A stretch of 22,226 nucleotides of DNA, taken from an uncultured bacterium (GTDB lineage: Bacteria; Actinomycetota; Actinomycetes; S36-B12). The stretch's first letter is position 1. Each line of letters begins with the position of its first letter. Shown here one piece after another: positions 14,789 through 22,226 of the stretch. A program made the position numbers and the translations under genes. Location: assembly GCA_903896585.1 (NCBI GenBank), contig CAITYI010000416.1:1-22226 (forward strand), in the 5' to 3' direction. Below the pieces are notes generated by a model that had not been told where the DNA came from, searched no databases, and saw only the letters and a list, made by a program, of their open reading frames with translations.

Positions 14789-15300
14789 GTATGAAGTCGT
14801 TCACATCAGAATTCCCCGATGTGCTCGCGGGGAATGCAGAATTTTCGCTTAGCTTCGATGGAAGTAACCTCACCGGAATCGCTCGCAAAGGAATCGCTGT
14901 GGTGACCTGTATCGATTCTCGAATTGATCCGTTGGCCCTCATGGGAATGCAGGCTGGCGATATGAAAATTTTGCGAAATGCCGGTGCGAGAGTGACAGAG
15001 GACGTTTTACGCACCCTAGTCTTAGCCTCCCATCTCTTGGGAGTTACTCGTGTTTTGATCATGCCACACACTGATTGTCGAATGGCTTCAGCTGATGAAG
15101 CAGAAATGCATGCGGAAATTCTCCGCGTATCTGGAATTGATTCGCGCGGGATTGAGATTCGAACTGTTTCTGATCAGCGCGCGGCACTTGAATTAGATAT
15201 TACGAGAGTGCGTTCTTTTCCGCTTTTGGCACCAGGCGTTGCAGTTGGTGGCGCGGTCTATCATGTGGATACCGGCGTTCTTGAGCCAGTTGAATATTAA
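14785..15300 (+). CDS. Small beta-class carbonic anhydrase
   Basis: 171-residue zinc enzyme that interconverts CO2 and bicarbonate. Zinc ligands are Cys42 in VTCIDSRIDP, His95 and Cys98 in MPHTDCRM; the Asp44-Arg46 dyad of the family is intact, as is RNAGARVTEDVLRTL. Length and the HTDCRM motif point to the short, archaeal/mycobacterial type of beta-CA. It starts at ATG 14785 inside the parE stop (ATGA), so translation is coupled to parE. No signal peptide: cytoplasmic. Its likely job is supplying bicarbonate for carboxylases. Why it is joined to a topoisomerase gene is not evident. Catalytic competence is predicted from residues only. Confidence 0.9.
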   Translation: MSMKSFTSEFPDVLAGNAEFSLSFDGSNLTGIARKGIAVVTCIDSRIDPLALMGMQAGDMKILRNAGARVTEDVLRTLVLASHLLGVTRVLIMPHTDCRMASADEAEMHAEILRVSGIDSRGIEIRTVSDQRAALELDITRVRSFPLLAPGVAVGGAVYHVDTGVLEPVEY

Positions 15301-15332
15301 AGCCTGCGGTCTAGCGAGAGGTTAACTCACCG

Positions 15333-16640
15333 ATGCGAGTTGCGGTTGTGGGAGCAGGTCCTGCGGGCATTTATGCTGCTGAAGCTTTAGCCACTGATCA
15401 CAATGTAGAAGTTGACGTCTTCGACACCCTGCCTGTGCCCTGCGGACTGGTTCGCTACGGAGTGGCGCCAGACCATTTTTCTATCCGGTCAGTTCGGGAT
15501 AAATTGGTCGAGACTCTCGATCATCCGAAAGTCCGGTTTTTCGGTAACGTCACAATTGGGACGGACATTTCAGCTGAGGAGCTCATAAGCATTTATGACG
15601 CCGTGATTTATACATATGGCGCATCCCAGGATCGAGCCCTTGGCATTGAGGGTGAAGATTCAGATTCGTGCTTTGCAGCAACTGAATTCGTCAAGTGGTA
15701 CACGGGGCATCCGGATGCCCAGGATTTTTCTGGCCAGTTGGCGCGGGCGCAGGATGTAGTAGTTATTGGACTGGGCAATGTTGCCGTTGATGTCACTAGG
15801 GTCCTCATTAAACCTATTTCGGAAATGAATGAAACTGATATGCCAGAACATGTTCTCAAGGCTTTGAGGAACAGCACCGTCAGGAGAGTGCATGTTGTCG
15901 GTCGAAGAGGGCCACACCATGCGACTTTCACCACGAAAGAACTAAAGGAACTGGGGGAGTTAGAAGGCGTTTCTGTAAACATAATGGCTAGTGACTTACC
16001 GAGCAGTGACGCTGAAGCCAGTGATGGCAATCGAGTTGTTGAGCGAAATTTAAAAGTCGTGCGCGACTGGGCTGAAAGGGACTCTGTCGATACGCCCAAG
16101 GCCATTAATTTTAGGTTCTATTCGACTCCTCTGGCTTACTCAGAACGAGACTCTGAACTAGTAGTGGAGCGGATGACTGTTCTTCCTGACGGGGCAATTC
16201 AGCCTTCAGGTGAACTAGAACGTATCCCAGCTGATCTAGTGATTCGAAGTGTCGGATACAAGGGATCGCATTTGACCGGTGTTCCATTTGATTCGGCAAA
16301 GAGCGTTATTCCTAGTGTGGACGGCAAGATTATCGGCGCAGAGAGATCCTATGTTGCCGGGTGGATCAAGCGAGGTCCCTCGGGAATTATTGGCACCAAT
16401 AAGAAAGATGCAGTAGCCACGGTAGCGACATTGATGGCCGATTTATCCGAACAGCCCAGTGGCGCCCAAGCACCAGACTATGTCGTGTCACTTCTCAAGG
16501 ATCGAGGTATCCAGTATGTCGACGTATCGGGATGGAAGAGGATTGATGCTGCCGAACGAGAACTCGGATCTTTGAGTGGTAAGGAGAGAACCACAATTCA
16601 TGAACGCAAAACCTTGTTATCTCTGGCCAAGGGAAATTAG
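15333..16640 (+). CDS. fprA: FprA-type ferredoxin/adrenodoxin-NADP+ reductase
   Basis: 435-residue flavoprotein of the adrenodoxin-reductase family, as in mycobacterial FprA, which moves electrons between NADPH and ferredoxin. The FAD-binding VVGAGPAGIYAAE is at residues 5-17, followed by PVPCGLVRYGVAPDH, the NADPH-binding VVVIGLGNVAVDVTR (142-156), VVGRRGPHHATFTTKEL (188-204) and the C-terminal GWIKRGPSGIIGTNKKDA (343-360). Length is usual, and no N-terminal ferredoxin domain is fused. ATG 15333 has AGAGG upstream. It is 32 bp after the carbonic anhydrase gene, third in the parE operon, and its stop is 3 bp from that of the opposing Suc_Fer gene, which encodes a ferredoxin-like protein. Confidence 0.93.
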   Translation: MRVAVVGAGPAGIYAAEALATDHNVEVDVFDTLPVPCGLVRYGVAPDHFSIRSVRDKLVETLDHPKVRFFGNVTIGTDISAEELISIYDAVIYTYGASQDRALGIEGEDSDSCFAATEFVKWYTGHPDAQDFSGQLARAQDVVVIGLGNVAVDVTRVLIKPISEMNETDMPEHVLKALRNSTVRRVHVVGRRGPHHATFTTKELKELGELEGVSVNIMASDLPSSDAEASDGNRVVERNLKVVRDWAERDSVDTPKAINFRFYSTPLAYSERDSELVVERMTVLPDGAIQPSGELERIPADLVIRSVGYKGSHLTGVPFDSAKSVIPSVDGKIIGAERSYVAGWIKRGPSGIIGTNKKDAVATVATLMADLSEQPSGAQAPDYVVSLLKDRGIQYVDVSGWKRIDAAERELGSLSGKERTTIHERKTLLSLAKGN

Positions 16641-16643
16641 CGG

Positions 16644-17465
16644 TTACAGTAGTTGTGAGAGCAACAAGCTTCTTGGAATAGATGATTCGCCCCCACAGGA
16701 TTCTGGTCGCTGCACACCCGAATACGGTTCGATCTGGAAAATTTGAGGTTGTCCGTTGAGATGACCTCGATGGGTGTGCGTGGTTTCGGGACAGGTTGTA
16801 CTTTGTTCATCCCAAGCTATTGACCAATACTCGGCTACCTGTCTTTCCATTACCTGATGGCATTGAGTTAAATGGCTGCGGCCTCGAATATTGTCCAAGG
16901 GAATTTCACCGTGGCGGACCAGATCAACGGCTGCGGCGACCGTGAGGCGACCTAAAACTAGATTTCCCGGTAGGTACAGACATGTTGGGGCAAACCTATG
17001 ACCGCCGATGTGGGTCGACTCCCACACGGATTCGCGTTCAGTCTCGGACAACTCCAGGTCTAGGGATTTGCGCAGGTTCAATCCATGTAATGCACAGCAC
17101 TGATCTCGTGCTCCATTGGTACAAATAACTAACATCGGCCGAGCGGGGATAGCCTGATCTACATCTGGAATTTCGGCAAGGGATGCCATCTGACCAGAAA
17201 GTAATTGATCTGTCCCGCGGGAGATCCAATAGTGAATGCCGCTGGAAAATTTCCGAGACGTATGTTGGCGGACCAAGATAACCTTGTACGAGAGTTGGGC
17301 GGCCCACTGTTCCAGTTCGGCAGAAACCACCTGACTCACGGCGTGAGACCCCCAGGCACCATCAGAGCGGATGAGTAGCCAGCCCGCTGCCAATGGTGCG
17401 GTTCCGGCAAGTGGTTCAGGGGATGCCTCGGATGAACAACGGGCAGCCCGATCGCCCAAGTTCAC
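16644..17465 (-). CDS. Sucrase/ferredoxin-like (Suc_Fer) protein
   Basis: 273 residues from GTG 17465. This family has a thioredoxin-like ferredoxin fold binding a 2Fe-2S cluster. Seen here: an N-terminal ARCSSEASPEPLAGTAP, then CTNGARDQCCALHG (Cys115, Cys123, Cys124) and ESTHIGGHRFAPTCLYLPGN (His152, His156), with LGRL after it. These are the cluster-ligand and signature motifs of PF06999. The frame runs upstream to 17675, but that part overlaps the parC 3' end and has no family similarity, so a start 19 bp after the parC stop is preferred; TTG 17459 is an alternative. It is probably co-transcribed with parC. It may exchange electrons with the FprA-type reductase that converges on it; this is inference. 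Confidence 0.83.
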   Translation of the reverse strand: MNLGDRAARCSSEASPEPLAGTAPLAAGWLLIRSDGAWGSHAVSQVVSAELEQWAAQLSYKVILVRQHTSRKFSSGIHYWISRGTDQLLSGQMASLAEIPDVDQAIPARPMLVICTNGARDQCCALHGLNLRKSLDLELSETERESVWESTHIGGHRFAPTCLYLPGNLVLGRLTVAAAVDLVRHGEIPLDNIRGRSHLTQCHQVMERQVAEYWSIAWDEQSTTCPETTHTHRGHLNGQPQIFQIEPYSGVQRPESCGGESSIPRSLLLSQLL

Positions 17466-17484
17466 GTACTCACGACCTGCGAAA

Positions 17485-19932
17485 TCACGGAGACAGGTTT
17501 CCGGAAATGGAATCGACCGGCAGGGAAAGCGGCATTCCGGTACCGTCACGTTTGGTATCGGGATCAGGCAAAGAGGCGGGCATGCCACTGGATGTTGCTG
17601 CTCGTGTCGGTCCGCGTCCGGCCCACGCCTTAAGCACGAGATCCTCCCCTGACCGGAATTTGTGGCATCTGACACCGGCTGTCGCTCGACCTTTGTAGGG
17701 GTACTCAGACAGGTATGTCACTTTTGCGTTACCTAATTCAGTTCCAGGAAGGGCTTGACTTGAGCCGGAAACTGTTGCGACTACGTTCTCTTCCGTTGGC
17801 ATGGCTAGTCCGCCAAACACGAGGTGGGCCCCATTGAGTTTCATTCCTAGGACTCCGCTCGCTGAACGTCCCTGAGCTCGAAGGCTTTTCGCCGGAAACC
17901 TTAGTAATTGACCTTGTGAGCTCACCATGACGACATCGGCCTGATCTAATTTTTCGGAAGTCGCACTGATGGCCGCTATTACTAGGTCATCGGGCTCCAG
18001 TCGAATTACATCCCATTGTGATCGACTAATTGCATGCCCCGATGACAGCCGCTTGACAACACCGAGGCGAGTAATGATCAAGAGTTCTGAGTCAATCGGT
18101 GAAATAGCAACAGCTTGATCACCTCGGGGGAGATCCACAAAAGCTCCCAGTGGGCCTCCGCCGCTTATTGCAGGGACACCAACGGTGCCTGGAATACTCG
18201 GAATGTCAACAACAGAAACCCGATGGACATTTCCACTGGCGGAAATTATGCCGATCTCGCCTCGAGTATGTGCCGGAATGACGGAGATAATGCAGTCATG
18301 TGGTTGGCGTTGAATGGCAGCATCCTGTTGTTCTGCTGGCAATGAATAAGTAGGTGTTCTGGCCAGCAGACCCGTGCTGGACATCAAGACAAAGCATGGC
18401 TCGTCTGGGACCTCAAGTTCCAAGGATTTCTTCTGGACTTGGGTGCCGGATGACTCCAACAGGAGGGTTCGACGCGGAGTAGTGTGCTGTGCGGCGACCT
18501 CACCCAATTCAGTGCTGACTTTCTCTCGAAGCCGAGAGGGATCGGCTAAGAGACTTTGCAGTTCCTCAATCTTGATCCGCAAAGATTCTGACTCCTTTTC
18601 CAGTTCTAGTCGCGAGAACTTGGTGAGTCGGCGCAAGGGCATCTCAAGAATGTAATTAGCTTGGACGTCAGATAGATCAAAAATCTCGATCAGACGTGCT
18701 TTCGCAGCTGCTGAGTCGTCACTGTTCCGAATGACTTGGATTACTTCATCAATATCCAGTATCGCGATTAATAAGCCATCCAGGAGATGAAGTCGATCCT
18801 GTGCCACCAGTTTGCGATACTCGCTTCGGCGAGTAACTACCTCAAGTCGGTGGTCAATAAAAACTTGGAGTAATTCCCGAATACCTAGGGTTTGCGGCTG
18901 TCCCTGTACGAGTGTTACTGCGTTGATGGTGAAAGATTCTTCGAGGGGTGTCATTTTGAAGAGTTGTTCAAGAATTGCCTCAGGGGAAAATGTGCTTTTA
19001 CACTCAATCACCAAGTTCAATCCCGAGTCACCATCGGTCAAATCAACAATATCTGAGATTCCCTGGATTTTTTTTGCGATGACAAGCTCTTTAACCCGTT
19101 CAATTATCCGTTCAGGTCCTACGGTCGTGGGTAGCTCGGTAACAACTATTCCTCTTTTTCTTGGGGTGACCTGCTCAATTCGGGTGCGGGCTCGAATCCT
19201 GAAGGATCCTCGCCCAGACTCGTATGCGTCTCGAATACCTTCAAGTCCGGTTATTACCCCGCCGGTGGGGAAGTCTGGTCCGGGCATGAAAGCCATGAGC
19301 TGTTCAAGGGTCGAATCAGGATGTGCAATGAGGTGTCGAGTGGCATTTACCACTTCAGACAAGTTATGGGGGGCAAGGTTCGTTGCCATTCCAACCGCGA
19401 TTCCACTTGCGCCGTTGACAACAAGATTGGGAATCGCAGCAGGAAGCACAACGGGCTCCACTTCACGGCCATCATAATTCGGCGTGAAATCGACGACGTT
19501 TTCTTCAATCCCCTCTGTCATGGCTATAGCGGATGCGGCCAGCCGAGCCTCGGTGTATCTCATGGCAGCTGGACCGTCGTCTAAGGATCCGAAGTTTCCA
19601 TGACCATCGATGAGGGGGAGTCGAAGTGAAAAATCCTGTGCCATGCGGACCAGTGCGTCATATATTGCTGAATCGCCATGCGGATGCAGTCGGCCCATGA
19701 CCTCGCCCACCACTCGGGCACTTTTCACATGGCCACGATCTGGTCGCAAACCCATTTGCGCCATCTGGAACAGAATTCTGCGTTGAACCGGTTTGAGGCC
19801 ATCGCGAGCATCGGGGAGGGCTCGCGAATAAATCACCGAGTAGGCATATTCTAAAAATGAGCCGCGCATCTCCTCTGCGACATCGATATCGATAATCTTT
19901 GATTCAGTCGACGCGGTCTTCTTCTTGCTCAT
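17485..19932 (-). CDS. parC: DNA topoisomerase IV subunit A
   Basis: 815-residue DNA cleavage and religation subunit. The N-terminal winged-helix/tower core has SRALPDARDGLKPVQRRIL, KSARVVGEVMGRLHPHGDSA and the active-site Tyr126 in AAMRYTEARL. The drug-contact positions are Ser88 and Asp92, the residues of quinolone-sensitive enzymes. The C-terminal beta-propeller (from about residue 500) has repeats such as VLMSSTGLLARTP and AQGRSASGVLGMKL but I find no GyrA-box (Q-R/K-R-G-G-R/K-G), which favours ParC over GyrA. ATG 19932 follows AAGGA with good spacing. The product pairs with ParE. The gene converges with parE across about 2.7 kb, with a Suc_Fer gene downstream and a decayed kinase gene upstream. 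Confidence 0.93.
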   Translation of the reverse strand: MSKKKTASTESKIIDIDVAEEMRGSFLEYAYSVIYSRALPDARDGLKPVQRRILFQMAQMGLRPDRGHVKSARVVGEVMGRLHPHGDSAIYDALVRMAQDFSLRLPLIDGHGNFGSLDDGPAAMRYTEARLAASAIAMTEGIEENVVDFTPNYDGREVEPVVLPAAIPNLVVNGASGIAVGMATNLAPHNLSEVVNATRHLIAHPDSTLEQLMAFMPGPDFPTGGVITGLEGIRDAYESGRGSFRIRARTRIEQVTPRKRGIVVTELPTTVGPERIIERVKELVIAKKIQGISDIVDLTDGDSGLNLVIECKSTFSPEAILEQLFKMTPLEESFTINAVTLVQGQPQTLGIRELLQVFIDHRLEVVTRRSEYRKLVAQDRLHLLDGLLIAILDIDEVIQVIRNSDDSAAAKARLIEIFDLSDVQANYILEMPLRRLTKFSRLELEKESESLRIKIEELQSLLADPSRLREKVSTELGEVAAQHTTPRRTLLLESSGTQVQKKSLELEVPDEPCFVLMSSTGLLARTPTYSLPAEQQDAAIQRQPHDCIISVIPAHTRGEIGIISASGNVHRVSVVDIPSIPGTVGVPAISGGGPLGAFVDLPRGDQAVAISPIDSELLIITRLGVVKRLSSGHAISRSQWDVIRLEPDDLVIAAISATSEKLDQADVVMVSSQGQLLRFPAKSLRAQGRSASGVLGMKLNGAHLVFGGLAMPTEENVVATVSGSSQALPGTELGNAKVTYLSEYPYKGRATAGVRCHKFRSGEDLVLKAWAGRGPTRAATSSGMPASLPDPDTKRDGTGMPLSLPVDSISGNLSP

Positions 19933-19959
19933 GATTCCTTTCCAGCTGTGTACTTCATG

Positions 19960-20015
19960 TGTAGGCCTACCAAGCTGTAGGCACTTGCACGCAAACTGTA
20001 GGCAGTTGCATGCAA
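19960..20015. promoter_or_regulatory. 21-bp direct repeat with TTGCAYGCAA cores upstream of parC
   Basis: CTGTAGGCACTTGCACGCAA (19975-19994) is repeated as CTGTAGGCAGTTGCATGCAA (19996-20015), 21 bp apart and with two differences. Each ends in a (near-)palindromic TTGCAYGCAA. A third TGTAGGC starts at 19960 inside the perfect palindrome GTAGGCCTAC (19961-19970). The array lies 28-83 bp upstream of the parC start. Spacing of two helical turns suggests cooperative protein binding. Confidence 0.6.
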
Positions 20016-20047
20016 TGGCGAAACGATTATCACCACAGGGTCAATTC

Positions 20048-20430
20048 TCACGAATTCCTCGACGCAGGACTAGCACCGACACGAGTCAAGGCCTGGTTGC
20101 AGTGTGATTACCACCTTCGCCGTTTATGGCAATTGAGCCGTATTCACTCAGCATGACACCGGCGGCCGGGGCGATTGTCGACACCTCATGCAGAAAACTC
20201 AATAATGTTGGCAGAATTTCCTCCACAGGTAAGGACATTTCGTTCCCTAGGTTCGTGGTGGATCACGGTGAGATGATGTGAAATGAGCACCTGCGATGCT
20301 GGACTGAGGCTGACAGCGGCACCCAATTCGAAAGCTTTTTGTAGTGCTTTGAGGGCAGTCGCACCCGTTCGTCGGTGAAATAATGAATATTCCGATAAGT
20401 GAAAGTGCTGAAATCCAAGGCTAGTCGTGT
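20048..20430 (-). pseudogene. Decayed remnant of a PfkB/ribokinase-family sugar kinase
   Basis: On the minus strand the frame ending at 20186 contains FQHFHLSEYSLFHRRTGATA, then ALKALQKAFELGAAVSLSPAS, which follows the PfkB pattern hLSGYSLL...aLaaLarAraaGvpVSlDPaS. In the next frame (about 20250-20110) GVMLSEYGSIAINGEGG resembles the later strand region, and in the third frame (20098-20048) NQALTRVGASPASRNS resembles the family's extreme C-terminus. The order is right for one gene pointing towards parC, but the N-terminal half is missing (DUF5998 begins there), frames shift twice, and the G-A-G-D catalytic motif is absent. About 390 of an expected 900 bp remain. The first block is the strongest; the middle block is weak. 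This fills most of the 531-bp gap between parC and the DUF5998 gene. Confidence 0.6.
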
Positions 20431-20449
20431 CACAAAGAGACATTAGCCC

Positions 20450-20455
20450 TAGACT
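20450..20455 (+). promoter_or_regulatory. Possible -10 for a leaderless DUF5998 transcript
   Basis: TAGACT ends eight bases before ATG 20464 and no Shine-Dalgarno precedes that ATG. A transcript would begin at or near the start codon. No clear -35. Confidence 0.4.
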
Positions 20456-20463
20456 CCATTCCA

Positions 20464-21039
20464 ATGAAATCCGGTGTCCACGAAGATCAATTGAGATCTG
20501 ATCTTGAGCGTCATGGCTACTACCCAGAGGTCGTATTCGATGCCCTTGCCACCGCGCTAGGTCATGAGTCACTTCAAGCATTCGTGGTTCAGCATGAAGC
20601 AGCATTCGACCGAGATGAATTGCACCGTCACATGACCGTGGTGGCACTGACACCAACTCGGTTACTCGTTAGCCACACGGACGAACATCATCTTGATGGC
20701 GTACCCCACGCATCTTCATCCACGGAGGCCGTGCGGCTAGACAAAGTGGACTCGATCGTTGTCACGCGAGTTGTTCGTGATCCCGCTGGATCAGCAGGCG
20801 CTGTGGCAACAATTGAAGTTGTACTCACAATAGGGTGGGGAGCCGTTAATAGAATCGAACTCGAGGTTGCAGCATGCGGCGATCCCAACTGTGACGCCGA
20901 TCACGGGTATACCGGGACATCGAGTAACGATGACTTTTCCATGCGGGTTTCAGAGGCTGCTGATGGCCCAGACACAGTTGAACGACTTCTTGAATTCTCC
21001 GCACAATTATCCCAAGCAACTGCAACCAGGCTTGGGTAG
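20464..21039 (+). CDS. DUF5998 family protein
   Basis: 191-residue soluble protein of the actinobacterial DUF5998 family. The N-terminal half is characteristic: RSDLERHGYYPEVVFDALATALGHE, then QHEAAFDRDELHRHMTVVALTPTRLLVSHTDEH. The C-terminal half has VDSIVVTRVV, IGWGAVNRIELE and CGDPNCDADHGYTG. It is predicted to be a single alpha/beta domain resembling a lipid- or PH-like sensor in shape, but no function is established. ATG 20464 is where family similarity begins; an in-frame earlier start is not needed. It is followed after 12 bp by the phosphodiesterase gene, the usual family context, suggesting a two-gene operon. Confidence 0.88.
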   Translation: MKSGVHEDQLRSDLERHGYYPEVVFDALATALGHESLQAFVVQHEAAFDRDELHRHMTVVALTPTRLLVSHTDEHHLDGVPHASSSTEAVRLDKVDSIVVTRVVRDPAGSAGAVATIEVVLTIGWGAVNRIELEVAACGDPNCDADHGYTGTSSNDDFSMRVSEAADGPDTVERLLEFSAQLSQATATRLG

Positions 21040-21051
21040 AAGAACTTCTGC

Positions 21052-22182
21052 ATGAGTGAGTTTGCAATTCCAGATCGCCTTGTAAGTATCAAAGATGTAA
21101 TCCCCTCGGCTCTCATTGCACTCGGTGCTCTATCGGGGGATGCGAAACTCTCAATTCCGCAATCGCGGCACGTGATCATTCTGCTGATTGATGGCCTTGG
21201 GGAGTATCAACTTCAAGAACACATTGCCCAGGCTCCGATATTTCAATATGGCTCACATGAATTCATTGCAACTGAGTTTCCGAGCACGACACCAGTCGTT
21301 CTCGGTTCATTAGGAACCGGATTGAGTCCTGGACTGCATGGACTTGTTGGTGCATCTTTCTGGGTTCCAGAGGAAGAGCAGATGCTTGCTCCGTTGAAGT
21401 GGGGGTCGACTCCGCATCCCCTATCAATTGCTCCTGATAAAACCTTGTTCGAAATGGCAAAAGAGGCTGGCGTAGATGTTGCAACAATTGCGCCCGCTAA
21501 GCACCAGCAGTCAGGCTTGACCAGATCAGTATTGCGTGGTCCTTCCTACCATGGGGCGAATTCACCGACTGAAATCCTTGATGTCTTCGCTCAGCGATGT
21601 GAAAGCATTCAGGCAACCCAACCCGCCCTCACCTACATTTACTGGCCGGATCTTGATCGCTTGGGACATGTGTATGGAGTGGGATCCCCTCAGTGGGTTG
21701 AAGGTTTGGGTGCCGTAAACGTATTAGTGGCTGCGCTCGTTCAAAGTCTCGCGAGTGGAGAATCCCTTGTGGTTACATCGGACCATGGAATGATTACGTG
21801 CCCACTGGAGGCGCGGATCAGCATTGAAGACCATCCCAGTCTTTGTGACTCAGTCAGCAGGATAGGCGGTGAGCCTCGCGTGAGGCACATCTATTGTCGC
21901 AGTGGTTCACAGTTGGATGTGCAAATGACATGGAAATCAATCCTTGGAGACCGCGCGCAAGTCTTCACTCGCGAGGAGTGCAGTGCGAATGGCCTTTATC
22001 ATTTCGCCCATGAATCCATGGCCGAAAGAATTGGTGATCTCGTGGTGATATCTGAGAATGATCACATGCTGACGAGTCGCATGGATCCTCGATCCTCAAG
22101 CCTTCTGGGCCAGCATGGCGCACTATCCCAGCAGGAGATGTATGTTCCGCTAAGAATTGTTCAGTCGGAGAGTGGCAGATGA
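21052..22182 (+). CDS. Alkaline-phosphatase-superfamily nucleotide pyrophosphatase/phosphodiesterase
   Basis: 376-residue two-metal hydrolase of the type I phosphodiesterase (NPP) group. Metal ligands and nucleophile are visible in order: Asp47 in IILLIDGLG, the Thr nucleophile in FPSTTPV (Thr79), Asp200 and His206 in YWPDLDRLGHVYG, Asp244-His245 in TSDHGM, and His355 in LLGQHGAL. The STTPVVLGSLGTG and GLVGASFW segments also fit. There is no signal peptide or membrane helix, so it appears cytoplasmic, unlike many phosphatases of the superfamily. The substrate is unknown; a phosphodiester or nucleotide is likely. It follows DUF5998 by 12 bp. Its stop TGA overlaps an ATG (22179) that may start another gene beyond the window. 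Confidence 0.88.
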   Translation: MSEFAIPDRLVSIKDVIPSALIALGALSGDAKLSIPQSRHVIILLIDGLGEYQLQEHIAQAPIFQYGSHEFIATEFPSTTPVVLGSLGTGLSPGLHGLVGASFWVPEEEQMLAPLKWGSTPHPLSIAPDKTLFEMAKEAGVDVATIAPAKHQQSGLTRSVLRGPSYHGANSPTEILDVFAQRCESIQATQPALTYIYWPDLDRLGHVYGVGSPQWVEGLGAVNVLVAALVQSLASGESLVVTSDHGMITCPLEARISIEDHPSLCDSVSRIGGEPRVRHIYCRSGSQLDVQMTWKSILGDRAQVFTREECSANGLYHFAHESMAERIGDLVVISENDHMLTSRMDPRSSSLLGQHGALSQQEMYVPLRIVQSESGR

Positions 22183-22226
22183 ACGCGGGGGACCGAAGAA
22201 TTATGGAAGTATGTCTCCGTGGGTGA

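Noticed and set aside
15608..16105. 165-residue minus-strand frame inside the fprA-like gene
   Set aside because: Antisense shadow with no recognisable domain.
17466..17675. Longer start for the Suc_Fer gene
   Set aside because: The added 70 residues overlap the parC 3' end in another frame and show no family similarity.
18812..19477. 221-residue plus-strand frame inside parC
   Set aside because: Ser/Thr/Arg-rich antisense shadow of a strongly conserved gene.
20431..20656. 5' part of the minus-strand frame that contains the kinase relic
   Set aside because: It is antisense to the well supported DUF5998 gene and has no PfkB similarity there.
22179..22226. ATG overlapping the phosphodiesterase stop and a 15-codon frame to the window end
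   Set aside because: The frame closes with TGA at the last base and matches nothing; the real next gene, if any, is outside the window.

Overview
The window looks like a chromosomal segment of a moderate-GC actinobacterium (class Actinomycetes). The evidence is a set of gene families largely typical of that class: a primary sigma factor with a Lys/Ala-rich N-terminal tail, a DUF7455 mini-protein beside it, separate ParE and ParC topoisomerase subunits, a DUF5998 protein paired with an alkaline-phosphatase-superfamily enzyme, a DUF4192 protein, an FprA-type ferredoxin reductase, a Suc_Fer protein and a SAM-IV riboswitch. Base composition appears near 50% GC by eye, below most actinomycetes, so a streamlined aquatic lineage is possible; I cannot assign a genus.

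Layout. 1-1680 (+): end of an upstream gene, a CNNM/CBS protein and a small lipoprotein. 1727-3608 (-): an AI-2E family permease and a glyoxalase-like VOC protein, divergent from a YbhN/LPG-synthase-type membrane protein (3707-4864, +). 5032-6937 (+): an SGNH hydrolase and a divergent DUF4192 protein. 6953-9771 (+): methionine module made of a promoter, a SAM-IV riboswitch, a six-residue cysteine-rich leader ORF, an inverted repeat, then metY and metX. 9863-10693 (+): an exported PKD-like protein whose stop codon lies in a 14-bp tandem repeat. 10841-12286 (+): primary sigma factor. 12330-12554 (-): DUF7455. 12680-16640 (+): parE, a small beta-carbonic anhydrase and an fprA-like gene. 16644-19932 (-): parC followed by a Suc_Fer gene, converging on the parE group with 3 bp between stop codons. 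19933-20463: no intact gene, but a direct-repeat element upstream of parC and the decayed remains of a PfkB-type sugar kinase. 20464-22182 (+): DUF5998 protein and phosphodiesterase/phosphatase.

How the genes work together. metX acetylates homoserine and metY replaces the acetyl group with sulfide to give homocysteine, so the SAM riboswitch is feedback control by the end product. The most interesting observation is between riboswitch and metY: a short ORF with its own Shine-Dalgarno reads Met-Asn-Cys-Cys-Tyr-Cys-stop, and that Shine-Dalgarno lies in one of two mutually exclusive GGCCC/GGGCC helices that overlap the riboswitch pseudoknot. This suggests a stacked SAM-plus-cysteine sensor. The two topoisomerase IV subunits sit in converging operons, each with a redox gene as its distal member.

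Other notable points are several short-period tandem repeats in or at the ends of coding regions (9 bp twice, 14 bp, 30 bp) and the PfkB relic. I saw no tRNA, rRNA, CRISPR array, insertion sequence or prophage gene.
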